Shown: positions 36,725 through 45,799, numbered from the stretch's first letter. The stretch is 64,000 nucleotides of DNA from Pseudochrobactrum saccharolyticum (GCF_008801715.1 NZ_VZPG01000006.1:124001-188000), one strand, 5' to 3'. A program made the numbers and translations. Notes: a model not told the origin generated them from the sequence alone.

Positions 36725-37459
36725 TCAATGACGTCCGCCTTCCAGATAGGCTGCGCGGACTTCCGGATTTGCCAGAAGCTCCTGCCCGCTGCCGCTCATA
36801 GTAATCACACCATTGACCATCACATAACCGCGATGGGCAAGTTTCAGCGCACCGAAAGCATTCTGCTCCACCAGAAACACAGTCAGTCCGGTAGTGCGGT
36901 TCAGCTCTTTAATCGCCTCAAAAATCTGTTTGACGATCAGTGGCGCCAGACCAAGTGACGGCTCATCCAGCATCAGCAATTTTGGCCGCGCCATCAATGC
37001 ACGGGCAATCGCCAGCATCTGCTGCTCACCGCCCGACAGAGTACCACCGCGCTGATTGATACGCTCTTTAAGACGCGGAAACAGATCAAACATCAGTTTC
37101 ACATCTTCATCAAAGTATTTTTGATTATCGAGACTGGCACCCATTTGCAGATTTTCCATCACGCTCATGCGCGGGAAAATACGACGTCCTTCCGGAGACT
37201 GCGCAATACGCAGTTTTGCAATCTCGTGAGGCGGCATAGAGGTAATATCTTTGCCCTCAAAAAGAATGCGTCCGGTGCGGGCACGCGGTGTACCGAAAAT
37301 CGTCATCATCAGAGTTGATTTTCCGGCACCGTTTGCACCGATCAGCGTGACGATTTCGCCGGATTTAACCGTGACATCAACACCTTTCAGCGCGCAAATA
37401 TTGCCGTAATAGGTTTCAACCTTATCGATAACCAGAAGCGGGTTCTGAGCCTGCATCAT
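36725..37459 (-). CDS. livF: Branched-chain amino acid ABC transporter ATPase LivF
   Basis: A 244-residue cytosolic ATPase, one of the two nucleotide-binding subunits of the Liv importer. Walker A is GANGAGKS (near 41), the signature LSGGEQQMLAIARAL (near 142) and Walker B LLMLDEPSLGLAP (near 163); the H-loop follows in TVFLVEQNA. The start overlaps the livG stop by four bases (ATGA) and a purine-rich GAGGGGGG precedes it. It is the last gene of livHMGF before the small membrane protein. Confidence 0.95.
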   Translation of the reverse strand: MMQAQNPLLVIDKVETYYGNICALKGVDVTVKSGEIVTLIGANGAGKSTLMMTIFGTPRARTGRILFEGKDITSMPPHEIAKLRIAQSPEGRRIFPRMSVMENLQMGASLDNQKYFDEDVKLMFDLFPRLKERINQRGGTLSGGEQQMLAIARALMARPKLLMLDEPSLGLAPLIVKQIFEAIKELNRTTGLTVFLVEQNAFGALKLAHRGYVMVNGVITMSGSGQELLANPEVRAAYLEGGRH

Positions 37460-38733
37460 TTACCCCCCTCAGTTTTCTTCGTCGAATCTGTCTCTTCGGA
37501 TGTCTCATGGCTGGACGGTACTTTGCCGGCTTCCACGCGGGATGAGAATTCCGTTTTTCCGCCGCTGGCCAGCTGACGTGCCTGCCCTACCCAGTCTTCA
37601 CGGGCAATACGGCCGTCAAAGCTCAGATACATCTCAGCCTGTTTGATTTCAGCTTCTGTCCACGCGGCAATCTGATCGAAATGATAGATACCATGGGCAT
37701 TGAGCTTGGTCTCGTTAACACTGCCGATCCCTTTAATCAGGGTCAGATTATCAGCAATACCGCCACGCGGGGCATCCAGACCACCGGCCAGATGCTCCGG
37801 TGCAGCAACCTCATCCGCAGGATCAACATCTGCAAGCTGCGTGACCAGCTGATCGACTTCCCCGACGTCACCGCCGGAGCCTTCAATCAGATCGGTTACC
37901 TCATCATCATCAACACCAAGATAGGCGGCGATAACTTTAGGGTCATTCTGCACAAAGCTCGGAGCGCCGTCAGAGATTTTCGTGCCATATTCAAGCACGA
38001 TCACATGATCGGAAATTTCCATAACCACCGACATATCATGTTCGATCAGCAGAATGGACGTGCCTGTCTCTGCACGAATATCCAGCAAAAGCTTGTTAAG
38101 CTCCGCAGATTCACGCGGATTCAGACCGGCAGCCGGCTCATCAAGACACAGCATTTCCGGATCGGTGCACATAGCACGGGCAATTTCCAGACGGCGCTGA
38201 TCGCCATAAGGAAGATCACCTGCCGGATCATCAGCACGATGGATCAGATTGATCTTCTCAAGCCAGATACGCGCTTTTTCAATCGCGTCTTTCGCTGCCT
38301 TTTTATAGCCGGGAAATCCGAGCAGCCCCAGAAAGGTAAAGCCGGATGACACCATCAGCGGATTATGCTGTGCAACCAGAAGATTTTCCAGAACCGTCAG
38401 ACCTGTGAAAAGGCGGATATTCTGGAAGGTACGGGCAACCTTGGCTTTTTTGGTAATCACAAAATCCGGCATCCGTTCCAGCAGGAACTTATCGCCGTTT
38501 TTATGCTGCATTGTCACCATGCCGCCGGTCGGCTTGTAGAAACCGGTCAGGCAGTTAAACACGGTGGTTTTACCCGCGCCGTTCGGCCCGATCACCGCAG
38601 TGATCTCGCCGCGTTTGGCTTCAAAGCTCAGATCATTAATTGCCACCAGACCGCCGAAACGCATGGAAAGATGCTCGACTTTCAGAATGGTATCGGCGTT
38701 TTGTCTTTTTTCAGCAAGTTCAGAATTTGCCAT
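37456..38733 (-). CDS. livG: LivG ATPase with a C-terminal helix-hairpin-helix extension
   Basis: A 425-residue Liv ATPase. Residues 1-270 are a normal LivG: Walker A GPNGAGKT near 49, signature and Walker B around MLCLDEPAAGLNP, then the H-loop LLIEHDMSVVM. Unlike the usual protein of about 250-290 residues, it continues for some 150 more: an acidic linker (280-325), a helix-hairpin-helix-like block from residue 330 (LTLIKGIGSVNETKLNAHGI, then YHFDQIAAWTEAEI and FDGRIAREDWVGQARQLA), and a charged tail. Such blocks are also found on NuoE and L21 in rhizobia. The start at 38733 follows GGGGA by eight bases; an ATG at 38751 overlapping the livM stop is possible. Confidence 0.9.
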   Translation of the reverse strand: MANSELAEKRQNADTILKVEHLSMRFGGLVAINDLSFEAKRGEITAVIGPNGAGKTTVFNCLTGFYKPTGGMVTMQHKNGDKFLLERMPDFVITKKAKVARTFQNIRLFTGLTVLENLLVAQHNPLMVSSGFTFLGLLGFPGYKKAAKDAIEKARIWLEKINLIHRADDPAGDLPYGDQRRLEIARAMCTDPEMLCLDEPAAGLNPRESAELNKLLLDIRAETGTSILLIEHDMSVVMEISDHVIVLEYGTKISDGAPSFVQNDPKVIAAYLGVDDDEVTDLIEGSGGDVGEVDQLVTQLADVDPADEVAAPEHLAGGLDAPRGGIADNLTLIKGIGSVNETKLNAHGIYHFDQIAAWTEAEIKQAEMYLSFDGRIAREDWVGQARQLASGGKTEFSSRVEAGKVPSSHETSEETDSTKKTEGGK

Positions 38734-38750
38734 AGTATTTATCCCCGCCA

Positions 38751-40145
38751 TCAACCGTGACCTTCCTTGGTAAAGGAACCGGACACCAGCTTACGCTCAT
38801 TCAGGAAGGCGCTTGGTTCACGATGACCGACAAAACCCCGCGGTTTCCAGACCATCACCACAACCATAGCCAGACCGAAAATCAGCATACGATAGAGTTC
38901 CGGCGTAAAGCTTTGGCCGAACACGGCTTTCAGGAATGAAAGTTCGCGCAGGATTTCTGTACCGCCGATCATCACGATTGCAGCAATCGCAATACCGATC
39001 AGCGATCCCATACCGCCAAGAACCACGATAGCAAGAATAACCGCAGATTCGAGGAAGATGAAGGATTCCGGGCTGACAAAGCCCTGACGCGCGCCGAAAA
39101 AGGCACCGGCAAAGCCGCCAAACATCGCGCCGGTTGCAAAGGCGGTCAGCTTGGTTGTTGTCGTATTGATACCCAGCGCACGGCAGGCAATTTCATCCTC
39201 ACGCAGTGCTTCCCATGCACGGCCGATCGGCATACGACGCAGACGGATTGTGACCCATGCGGTCAAAAGCGCCAGCAGCAGAATGACGTAATAGAGGAAA
39301 ATTTTATAATGGGCTGCGGAAAATTGCAGGCCGAAAGTGGCAGCAAAACCATCAGGACCGGCTTTGAACGGAATACCGAAGAAGGTGGCCTTGGCAATGC
39401 CCGACACACCATAAGTACCCTTGGTGACCGCCGTCCAGTTTATCAGCACAAGTCTGATGATTTCACCGAACGCCAGTGTAACGATCGCAAGATAGTCCCC
39501 CCGCAGACGCAGCACAGGGAAGCCGAGAATAATGCCCCAGAAAGCTGCGAGAATACCGGCAACCGGCAGCAGCGTCCAGAAAGACAGTCCGAAATAGGAA
39601 GACAGCAATGCGTAGGAATAAGCACCGACCGCATAGAAGGCCACATAACCCAAATCCAGCAGACCGGCGAGACCGACAACAATATTCAGCCCCCATGCCA
39701 GCATGATATAGATGAGGATCTGCACACCGAAATTATCAACCCATTTCAGGGAGCCCTGAAAACCGAGTGTCAGAACAATCAGCACCGGATAGATAAACAG
39801 GAACAGGATTGCCAGTTTCGAAAAATTCTTACGGAAAAACGAAACATCACCGCTGGCAACAACCTGTTTTTCGGATTTCCCGCGCTTTGCCATATAAGGC
39901 ACAAGAAATGCGCGGTGCAGAAAACGGCCGATACCTGCCAGAGCTACAAGGGTAAACAACAGCCCCCAGCGCTGAACCAGCACCAGCTCATTATTGATAT
40001 TCTGCTCGGTTTTGAAACCGACGATCAGTACGAACAGGCCGAATGCCAGAATGGCTGCAATGATACCTTCGCGGATACCGGCTGCAAAATCTGACGGTTC
40101 AGCCTTCGGTGCACCCGCCGGAGAAGTTTGAAAAGTATTGGTCAT
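38751..40145 (-). CDS. livM: Branched-chain amino acid ABC transporter permease LivM
   Basis: A 464-residue inner-membrane permease. The N-terminal 110 residues add extra helices (AAILAFGLFVLIVGF and RWGLLFTLVALAGIG) before the standard LivM core (from about 115) with WGLNIVVGLAGLLDLGYVAF, the coupling region REDEIACRALGINTTTTKL and GGMGSLIGIAIAAI. I chose the ATG at 40145, one base after the livH stop, with AAGGTG upstream; translation is probably coupled. The long N-terminus is common in rhizobial LivM. Confidence 0.93.
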   Translation of the reverse strand: MTNTFQTSPAGAPKAEPSDFAAGIREGIIAAILAFGLFVLIVGFKTEQNINNELVLVQRWGLLFTLVALAGIGRFLHRAFLVPYMAKRGKSEKQVVASGDVSFFRKNFSKLAILFLFIYPVLIVLTLGFQGSLKWVDNFGVQILIYIMLAWGLNIVVGLAGLLDLGYVAFYAVGAYSYALLSSYFGLSFWTLLPVAGILAAFWGIILGFPVLRLRGDYLAIVTLAFGEIIRLVLINWTAVTKGTYGVSGIAKATFFGIPFKAGPDGFAATFGLQFSAAHYKIFLYYVILLLALLTAWVTIRLRRMPIGRAWEALREDEIACRALGINTTTTKLTAFATGAMFGGFAGAFFGARQGFVSPESFIFLESAVILAIVVLGGMGSLIGIAIAAIVMIGGTEILRELSFLKAVFGQSFTPELYRMLIFGLAMVVVMVWKPRGFVGHREPSAFLNERKLVSGSFTKEGHG

Positions 40146-40146
40146 G

Positions 40147-41055
40147 TTACACCTTTTCAACTTCTGGACGGCCGAGAATGCCGGAAGGCATAAAGATCAG
40201 CACAATCGCAAGGATCGAGAACGCAGCAACATCTTTATAATCAATCGAGAAATAGGCAGACCAGAGCGCCTCGATCAGACCGATCAGCAAGCCACCGATC
40301 ACAGCGCCCGGAAGCGAGCCGATGCCACCGAGAACCGCTGCGGTGAACGCTTTCACACCCGGAATAAAGCCGTCTGTAAACGAGATAACCCCGTAGAATG
40401 TGAGATAAAGCGTACCGGCCACGGCGGCCAGTGCGGCGCCCATAACGAAGGTCAGAGAAATCGTGCGGTCAACATTGATACCGAGCAGCGATGCCATTTT
40501 ACGATCCTGTTCGCAGGCACGCTGGGCGCGCCCCAAGGATGTACGGTTAACAATATACCAGAAGATTGTGAGCAGAACGATGGTAACTGCAATGATAACG
40601 ATCTGTTTCAGCGAGATGATAACACTGGTACCGAATAATGAATAAGAGTCATTAATCAGCGAAGGGATCGGCTTGTTACGCGGACCCTGTGTTACCTGCA
40701 CGAAGTTGGACAGCGCAATGGACATACCAATTGCTGTAATCAGCGGTGCAAGCCGGAAAGACCCGCGCAATGGCCGGTAGGCGACCCGCTCAATGGTCCA
40801 GCTCCACATACTGGTCAGGATCATAGCGACAATCATCATCAGCAGGATTGCAAGTACGACAGGTACTGCACCAACAAATGTTGTCAGCAATAAAAAAACA
40901 ATAAGCGCCATAAAGGCGCCGAGCATAAAAACATCACCGTGAGAAAAATTGATCATGCCGATAATACCATAAACCATGGTATAGCCGATGGCGATCAATC
41001 CATAGATCGATCCGAGCGTGAGCCCGTTGATCACTTGCTGGATAAAATATTCCAT
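40147..41055 (-). CDS. livH: Branched-chain amino acid ABC transporter permease LivH
   Basis: A 302-residue inner-membrane permease with eight or so helices. The start MEYFIQQVINGLTLGSIYGL, the block MVYGIIGMINFSHGDVFMLG, and the ATPase-contact loop RACEQDRKMASLLGINVDRT are those of LivH. It is the first gene of the livHMGF operon; the 422 bases upstream contain no gene and should carry the promoter. Together with LivM it forms the channel through which the LivJ ligand enters. Confidence 0.95.
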   Translation of the reverse strand: MEYFIQQVINGLTLGSIYGLIAIGYTMVYGIIGMINFSHGDVFMLGAFMALIVFLLLTTFVGAVPVVLAILLMMIVAMILTSMWSWTIERVAYRPLRGSFRLAPLITAIGMSIALSNFVQVTQGPRNKPIPSLINDSYSLFGTSVIISLKQIVIIAVTIVLLTIFWYIVNRTSLGRAQRACEQDRKMASLLGINVDRTISLTFVMGAALAAVAGTLYLTFYGVISFTDGFIPGVKAFTAAVLGGIGSLPGAVIGGLLIGLIEALWSAYFSIDYKDVAAFSILAIVLIFMPSGILGRPEVEKV

Positions 41056-41477
41056 TGCAAAGTCACCCTTTTATGATCTGAATTATTGTCACCTTTAACA
41101 GGCTCTTCCCTTATATTTCAGATCGTTTACTCCTACTGCACAATCCGGCAGGCAAAATCCGCCTTGGTACCGCCCAGCATTTATAGATCCGCCGCATGTC
41201 CCTAAGGACAGACCGGCATTATTCATTTCAGCATTTCAGGCAAAATTCTCCCCCGATAGTTTCTGCGTAGTCAGACAAGCTTCCCTCTGTCTTTGGCTGA
41301 ACATGCGCCAAACCGGATAGCTCGCATACACAGAAACTATAGAAATAACGACTAGTAATATAGTATTATATTCCCCCTGCTCTGCTCCTGAAATTTAAGA
41401 TTACTCATAATTTAATGCCGGTCAATCGCCCTTCTGCATTGTTTCAAAGATTGAACAATGTTCCGTTTGCGACGTCT
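41056..41477. other. 422-base gap upstream of livH
   Basis: Presumably holds the liv promoter. Small inverted repeats are seen at 41197-41210 (TGTCC/GGACA) and 41436-41459 (CATTGTT/AACAATG), the latter perhaps ending the hydroxyproline operon, though without a T run. No gene is supported. Confidence 0.4.
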
Positions 41478-42479
41478 TTAACGAACTACAAATCCGTGCG
41501 CGAACGGATCGCGGTCATCAATAAAAATCGTATTATATCCGGTCATGCGCGCCCAGCCGGCAACTGACGGAATTATCGCTTTCTTATCAGCAACTTGTAC
41601 CTCTGCCTCCACACGTCCGTGGAACAGTGACCCGATCACAGATTCGTGAACAAAATCGTCGCCTGCCTTCAGCTCTCCGCGTGCCGCCAGCTGCGCCATA
41701 CGCGCCGAGGTGCCGGTGCCACATGGTGAACGATCAATCGCTTTTTCCCCGTAAAAAACGGCATTTCGTGCATGAGCTTCCGGTTTCGTCGGTTTTCCTG
41801 TCCACAAAATATGGCTGAGGCGGTTGATATCAGCCAGTTCCGGATGCTGAAATTTATACAACTCATTGAGTCGCTGACGTAAAACAGGGCTCCAGCCGAT
41901 CAGATCCAGTACCGAATAATCGGCAAGATCCGTGTAATTTTGTTGCGCCTCAACAATTGCATAGAAATTTCCGCCATAACTGACATCAACTTTCAGCATG
42001 CCGAGATCAGGACATTCCACTTCCAGACCTTCTGCGTAGAGAAATGCCGGCACATTTGTCAGCCGCACGCTCTCCACATACTGGCCGTTCTGCTCATATT
42101 CGATTGCGACTTTACCAGCCGGTGTATCCAGATTGATCTTGCCCGGTACTTTCGGCGTGATCAGTCCCTGCTCAATCGCCATAGTCACGGTACCGATCGT
42201 GCCATGTCCGCACATTGGCAGGCAGCCCGATGTTTCAATAAACAGCACAGCCACATCGCAGTCTTCCCGTGTCGGCGGATACAGGATCGAGCCGGACATC
42301 ATGTCATGACCGCGCGGCTCAAACATCAACCCTGTACGGATCCAGTCATATTCGGCCAGAAAATGCGCCCGCTTTTCCATCATGGTTGAGCCATGCAGGT
42401 TCGGTCCCCCGCCGGCAACAAGCCGGACGGGATTGCCGCAGGTATGACCATCAACACAGAAGAAGGAATGTTTTGCCAT
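41478..42479 (-). CDS. 4-hydroxyproline 2-epimerase (proline racemase family)
   Basis: A 333-residue cofactor-independent epimerase that converts trans-4-hydroxy-L-proline to cis-4-hydroxy-D-proline. Both catalytic cysteines are present: Cys90 in LPMCGHGTIG and Cys253 in DRSPCGTGTSARMA, so it is an epimerase or racemase and not the related dehydratase, in which the first Cys is replaced. It resembles the Brucella protein PrpA. I chose the ATG at 42479 (MAKHSFFCVDGHTCGNP), starting eight bases after the dehydrogenase stop. With the next two genes it forms a hydroxyproline catabolic operon. Confidence 0.9.
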   Translation of the reverse strand: MAKHSFFCVDGHTCGNPVRLVAGGGPNLHGSTMMEKRAHFLAEYDWIRTGLMFEPRGHDMMSGSILYPPTREDCDVAVLFIETSGCLPMCGHGTIGTVTMAIEQGLITPKVPGKINLDTPAGKVAIEYEQNGQYVESVRLTNVPAFLYAEGLEVECPDLGMLKVDVSYGGNFYAIVEAQQNYTDLADYSVLDLIGWSPVLRQRLNELYKFQHPELADINRLSHILWTGKPTKPEAHARNAVFYGEKAIDRSPCGTGTSARMAQLAARGELKAGDDFVHESVIGSLFHGRVEAEVQVADKKAIIPSVAGWARMTGYNTIFIDDRDPFAHGFVVR

Positions 42480-42487
42480 GATGTTTC

Positions 42488-43765
42488 TCAAAAACGTTTC
42501 GGACTGAAAGCACTGACAGGCAGTGCGGTTGTTTCGTGATTAAGCAGCTGCGTTACCAGCCGTGCTGTTGCCGCCGATTGTGTCAGCCCCAGATGTCCAT
42601 GGCCAAAAGCATAGACAATATCTTTGGAAGCCGATGAATAACCGATGACCGGCAGCGTATCCGGCGTTGAAGGACGATAGCCCATCCATTGCCGTCCGCC
42701 CTCAATATTCATTTGCGGCAGGAACTGTTTTGCTTTTTTCAGCATAGCTTCTGAACGCGCATAATTCGGCGGCAATGTCAGCCCGCCGAGTTCGACCGCA
42801 CCGCCCACGCGCACGCCGGTCGTCAGCGGCGTAATCACAAAGGCATGGCCGGGGAATGTCAGCTGACGGCGGATGTCATAGGCTCCGACCGGCAGTGTCG
42901 TATTATATCCGCGTTCTGTTTCCAGCGGTACCGCATCGCCCAGCTGAGCACTCAGATGATGTGACCAAGCCCCTGCGGCAACAATGAGTTTTTTGCACTG
43001 CAGCTTACTGCCGTCAGCCAGCGTGACTTCAGCTCCGCCCTGCATATGCGCGATTTTGGTAACAATACCCTGCTGATAGCGACTGCCGAGTTTCTCTGCA
43101 TAAGCCCACAAAGCTTTACCATAAAGTTTCGGATCGGAGACATTCTTCCATTTCGGAACAAAACAGCCAACCACAAAACGCGGTGATAATCCCGGTTGCA
43201 AGGCTGCCAGTTCAGCGCCGCGCACCACAGTATAATCAATGCCCGCCTGTTTTTTGGCTTCCCAGCCCGGCATAGCCGCCTGCAGTTCAGCTTCACTTTC
43301 ATAAAGCTCAAGATTGCCTTCATGATGGATCATGTCCGTCACACCGGCACGTTCAGCCAATGCCAGCATTTCGCGTTCGGCAAGCTGCATCATCTGCCCT
43401 TGCACAACAGTACTGTTGCGCAGAGCCGAAGGGCTGCTGGCACGCCAGAAGCGATAAAGCCATGGCAGCAATTTCAACAAGTAAGACGGACGGATAGCGA
43501 AGGGCCCCAGCGGATCCATCAGCCAGCCCGGCACTTTTTTCATCACACCTTTGGAAGCGAGCGGCAAGACTTCAGAAAATGCCAGTGCCGCCGCATTACC
43601 GGAACTTGTCTCCTCACAAATACCGGTGCGATCCACAACCAGCACAGAATGCCCAGCCTCACTCAGCACAGCTGCTGCAGCGATACCGACAATACCTGCC
43701 CCGATTATAATTACTTCAGAATTATTCTGCTTCCCATCCACATTGACGCTATTGACCGACGCCAT
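42488..43765 (-). CDS. FAD-dependent D-amino acid (D-hydroxyproline) dehydrogenase
   Basis: A 425-residue flavoprotein of the DadA/D-amino acid oxidase family. The FAD-binding motif IIIGAGIVGIAAA is at 19-31, followed by the second strand ending VLVVDR; the C-terminal FAD site is in GHGHLGLTQSAATARLV. Between the epimerase and the DapA-like gene, it most likely oxidises cis-4-hydroxy-D-proline to pyrroline-4-hydroxy-2-carboxylate, passing electrons to the respiratory chain. The product assignment comes from context; a general D-amino acid dehydrogenase is the alternative. Confidence 0.87.
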   Translation of the reverse strand: MASVNSVNVDGKQNNSEVIIIGAGIVGIAAAAVLSEAGHSVLVVDRTGICEETSSGNAAALAFSEVLPLASKGVMKKVPGWLMDPLGPFAIRPSYLLKLLPWLYRFWRASSPSALRNSTVVQGQMMQLAEREMLALAERAGVTDMIHHEGNLELYESEAELQAAMPGWEAKKQAGIDYTVVRGAELAALQPGLSPRFVVGCFVPKWKNVSDPKLYGKALWAYAEKLGSRYQQGIVTKIAHMQGGAEVTLADGSKLQCKKLIVAAGAWSHHLSAQLGDAVPLETERGYNTTLPVGAYDIRRQLTFPGHAFVITPLTTGVRVGGAVELGGLTLPPNYARSEAMLKKAKQFLPQMNIEGGRQWMGYRPSTPDTLPVIGYSSASKDIVYAFGHGHLGLTQSAATARLVTQLLNHETTALPVSAFSPKRF

Positions 43766-43841
43766 GTGCCCTCCTGCCTGCTACACTTATTGTTATTTCA
43801 GCTGGTGCAGACCTTACGCCGTAAAATACATTCTTGCTATG

Positions 43842-43877
43842 AAAAAACCCCGATTATTTTTGAATTAACCGGGGTTC
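43842..43877 (-). terminator. Terminator after the DapA-family gene
   Basis: Minus-strand stem AACCCCG/CGGGGTT with an AT-rich loop and a TTTTT run. The downstream dehydrogenase is therefore probably transcribed by read-through or its own promoter. Confidence 0.75.
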
Positions 43878-43883
43878 AGATCA

Positions 43884-44777
43884 TCAGATTTTTGGCAGTT
43901 CAGGCCGTGTCGCCAGAGCCTGTTTTACAATCTTTTCAACCTGTGCGCGGCGCTCTCCGCTCAGCGGCTGGCGCGGCAGACGAACACGATCATTCGACTG
44001 AATAGCATGAACTTCAATCAGCTTGAGATTCTGCACCAGATAGGTTGAAACATCGAGATCAAGCAGCGGACGCATCCAGCGATAAAGCGGCAGCGCTTCA
44101 TCATAACGCTTCTGTTTGATAAGCTGATACAGAACCACCGTTTCACGCGGCAGCGAAGTCACAACACCGGCAACCCAGCCGATTGCACCGGTTGTCAGTG
44201 CTTCAAAAGCCAGATTGTCTACACCGGTGAAAAGATCAAAACGATCGCCGAACTGATTGACGATATCGATTGTGCGACGAATATCATCCGAGGATTCCTT
44301 GATCGCAACAAACAGATCGTCCTTTGCCAGTTCTTCAAGGCATTCACCGGTCACATCCACACGATAGGCCATGCGGTTGGAATAGATCATCACCGGCAGA
44401 CCACCGGCAGCAGCCATGGCTTTCAGCGTAGTGACAGTTTCCTGAGGATTGGTGAAATAGATCGGGCTTGGCACAACCATCAGGCCGTCTGCACCGGCTT
44501 TCGCAGCAGCTTTGGCAGCAGCAGCACCTTCACGTGTACCGGCCTCGAAAACGGTCATCAGCACCGGACGTTTGCCGGCAACCGCACGGGCGGTTTTGAA
44601 AACTTCCAGCTTTTCCTCTCCCGACAGCATCGGGCCTTCACCCAGTGAGCCGCCGACAACAAAACCGTCAACGCCCGCATCAATCTGCAGACCAAAGCAA
44701 CGCTCCATTTCTTTATGATCCAGAGCATCATTTTCAGTAAATTTTGTTGTGACTGCCGGAAAAATACCTGACCACAT
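43884..44777 (-). CDS. DapA-family lyase, probable pyrroline-4-hydroxy-2-carboxylate deaminase
   Basis: A 297-residue TIM-barrel enzyme of the dihydrodipicolinate synthase/N-acetylneuraminate lyase family. The Schiff-base Lys160 is in FVAIKESSDD and the catalytic Tyr132 in MIYSNRMAY. Next to the epimerase and D-amino acid dehydrogenase it fits HypD, which deaminates pyrroline-4-hydroxy-2-carboxylate to 2-oxoglutarate semialdehyde. I chose the ATG at 44777, seven bases after GGGAG. A 19-bp inverted repeat at 44794-44812 lies just upstream. The family alone would not decide the substrate; the context does. Confidence 0.85.
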   Translation of the reverse strand: MWSGIFPAVTTKFTENDALDHKEMERCFGLQIDAGVDGFVVGGSLGEGPMLSGEEKLEVFKTARAVAGKRPVLMTVFEAGTREGAAAAKAAAKAGADGLMVVPSPIYFTNPQETVTTLKAMAAAGGLPVMIYSNRMAYRVDVTGECLEELAKDDLFVAIKESSDDIRRTIDIVNQFGDRFDLFTGVDNLAFEALTTGAIGWVAGVVTSLPRETVVLYQLIKQKRYDEALPLYRWMRPLLDLDVSTYLVQNLKLIEVHAIQSNDRVRLPRQPLSGERRAQVEKIVKQALATRPELPKI

Positions 44778-44793
44778 AATCACTCTCCCAATT

Positions 44794-44812
44794 GATATAT
44801 TTCTGATATATC
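44794..44812. promoter_or_regulatory. Probable GntR-family operator upstream of the hydroxyproline genes
   Basis: GATATAT-TTCTG-ATATATC is an inverted repeat with 7-bp arms, placed 17-35 bases before the start of the DapA-family gene. A related sequence (GATATTTTTCTGAGAGATAC on the minus strand) occurs at 44922-44941 in front of the gntR gene. Confidence 0.6.
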
Positions 44813-44921
44813 TAAATTCAGAATGCGCGTCAATTAAATTCTGCACGGGATAATGCAGACTTATAAACAATCGCCCAGCCAGGACGACCGGCACTCATAT
44901 TGAGAAAACCGGCTTCTTGTA

Positions 44922-44941
44922 GTATCTCTCAGAAAAATATC
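44922..44941. promoter_or_regulatory. Possible second GntR-family operator
   Basis: On the minus strand GATATTTTTCTGAGAGATAC shares 12 of its first 13 bases with the operator at 44794-44812. It lies 130 bases before the gntR start and may serve autoregulation. Confidence 0.4.
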
Positions 44942-45070
44942 ATTGAAATTTATACATCCTGCATATTGCGCTTCAGCGATATCGGCTTCGCAAAAACTAA
45001 AAGCAGAGCACAGCTTGCCGCAAATTCTGTCGGCAGCAGAACTGCTATCAAGAACAAGGATAAAGCCTTT

Positions 45071-45733
45071 ATGTCAGGGCAGCCAGACTATTCCGACGAC
45101 CAGCAGACCGTAACCGCACTCAGCCTCTCGGATCAGGCTTACCGGCTGCTCGAACGCCATATTGTTACACTGCAGCTGCAACCGGGAAGTGTTACCAATG
45201 AACGTGTCCTGATCGAGCTCACCGGCATGGGCAGAACACCGGTGCGCGAAGCTATTCAGCGGCTGGCATGGGAAGGCCTTATGGAAGTGCGGCCGCGCTC
45301 GGGTATTGCGATTACGGCCCTTGACCCTAAGGATTTCACCAAGGTTCTGGATGCCCGCGAAGGTGTCGAACAAATTCTTTGCCGCGATGCAGCGCGTTAT
45401 TCCGGTGCTTATGAGCATGAGAAACTGCGCGAAGCTGCGATCATGATGAAGCAAGCCGCCACAACGCAGGATATCCCACTGTTTCTGGACGCCGATAAAG
45501 CGTTTGATGAAGTTCTTGGCAGCGCCTCACTCAACAGCTACGCCACACGTCTGGCCGCGCCTCTGCAAAGCCACAGCCGCCGCTTCTGGTTCCGCCTGCG
45601 CCGTGACAACAGCCTGCAGGATTCTTCAACCGCCCATACGCAGATGATTGACGCAATTGTCTCCCGCGATGAAGCAGCCGCCATTGAAAGCGCAAAACAG
45701 CTCATCGCCTATCTGCGTACACTCACCCCATAA
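45071..45733 (+). CDS. GntR family regulator (FCD subfamily)
   Basis: A 220-residue repressor. Residues 20-80 form the winged helix (AYRLLERHIVTLQLQPGSV, then MGRTPVREAIQRLAWEGLM and RPRSGIAI) and the rest is an all-helical FCD ligand domain. It is divergent from the hydroxyproline catabolic genes and probably represses them until a pathway intermediate binds. I chose the ATG at 45071, ten bases after AAGGA; the frame is open 57 codons further upstream, but that part has no family similarity. It ends at a hairpin (45748-45785). Confidence 0.86.
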   Translation: MSGQPDYSDDQQTVTALSLSDQAYRLLERHIVTLQLQPGSVTNERVLIELTGMGRTPVREAIQRLAWEGLMEVRPRSGIAITALDPKDFTKVLDAREGVEQILCRDAARYSGAYEHEKLREAAIMMKQAATTQDIPLFLDADKAFDEVLGSASLNSYATRLAAPLQSHSRRFWFRLRRDNSLQDSSTAHTQMIDAIVSRDEAAAIESAKQLIAYLRTLTP

Positions 45734-45747
45734 GTGCCGTAATTGCT

Positions 45748-45799
45748 GCCGATAAGCCTGTTTCATCTCCGAAAGGCTTATCGGCTATATGTTTGTTTT
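45748..45799 (+). terminator. Terminator of gntR overlapping the next start
   Basis: 11-bp stem GCCGATAAGCC/GGCTTATCGGC followed by TATATGTTTGTTTTT. The T-rich end contains the ATG (45789) of the following gene. Confidence 0.65.
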
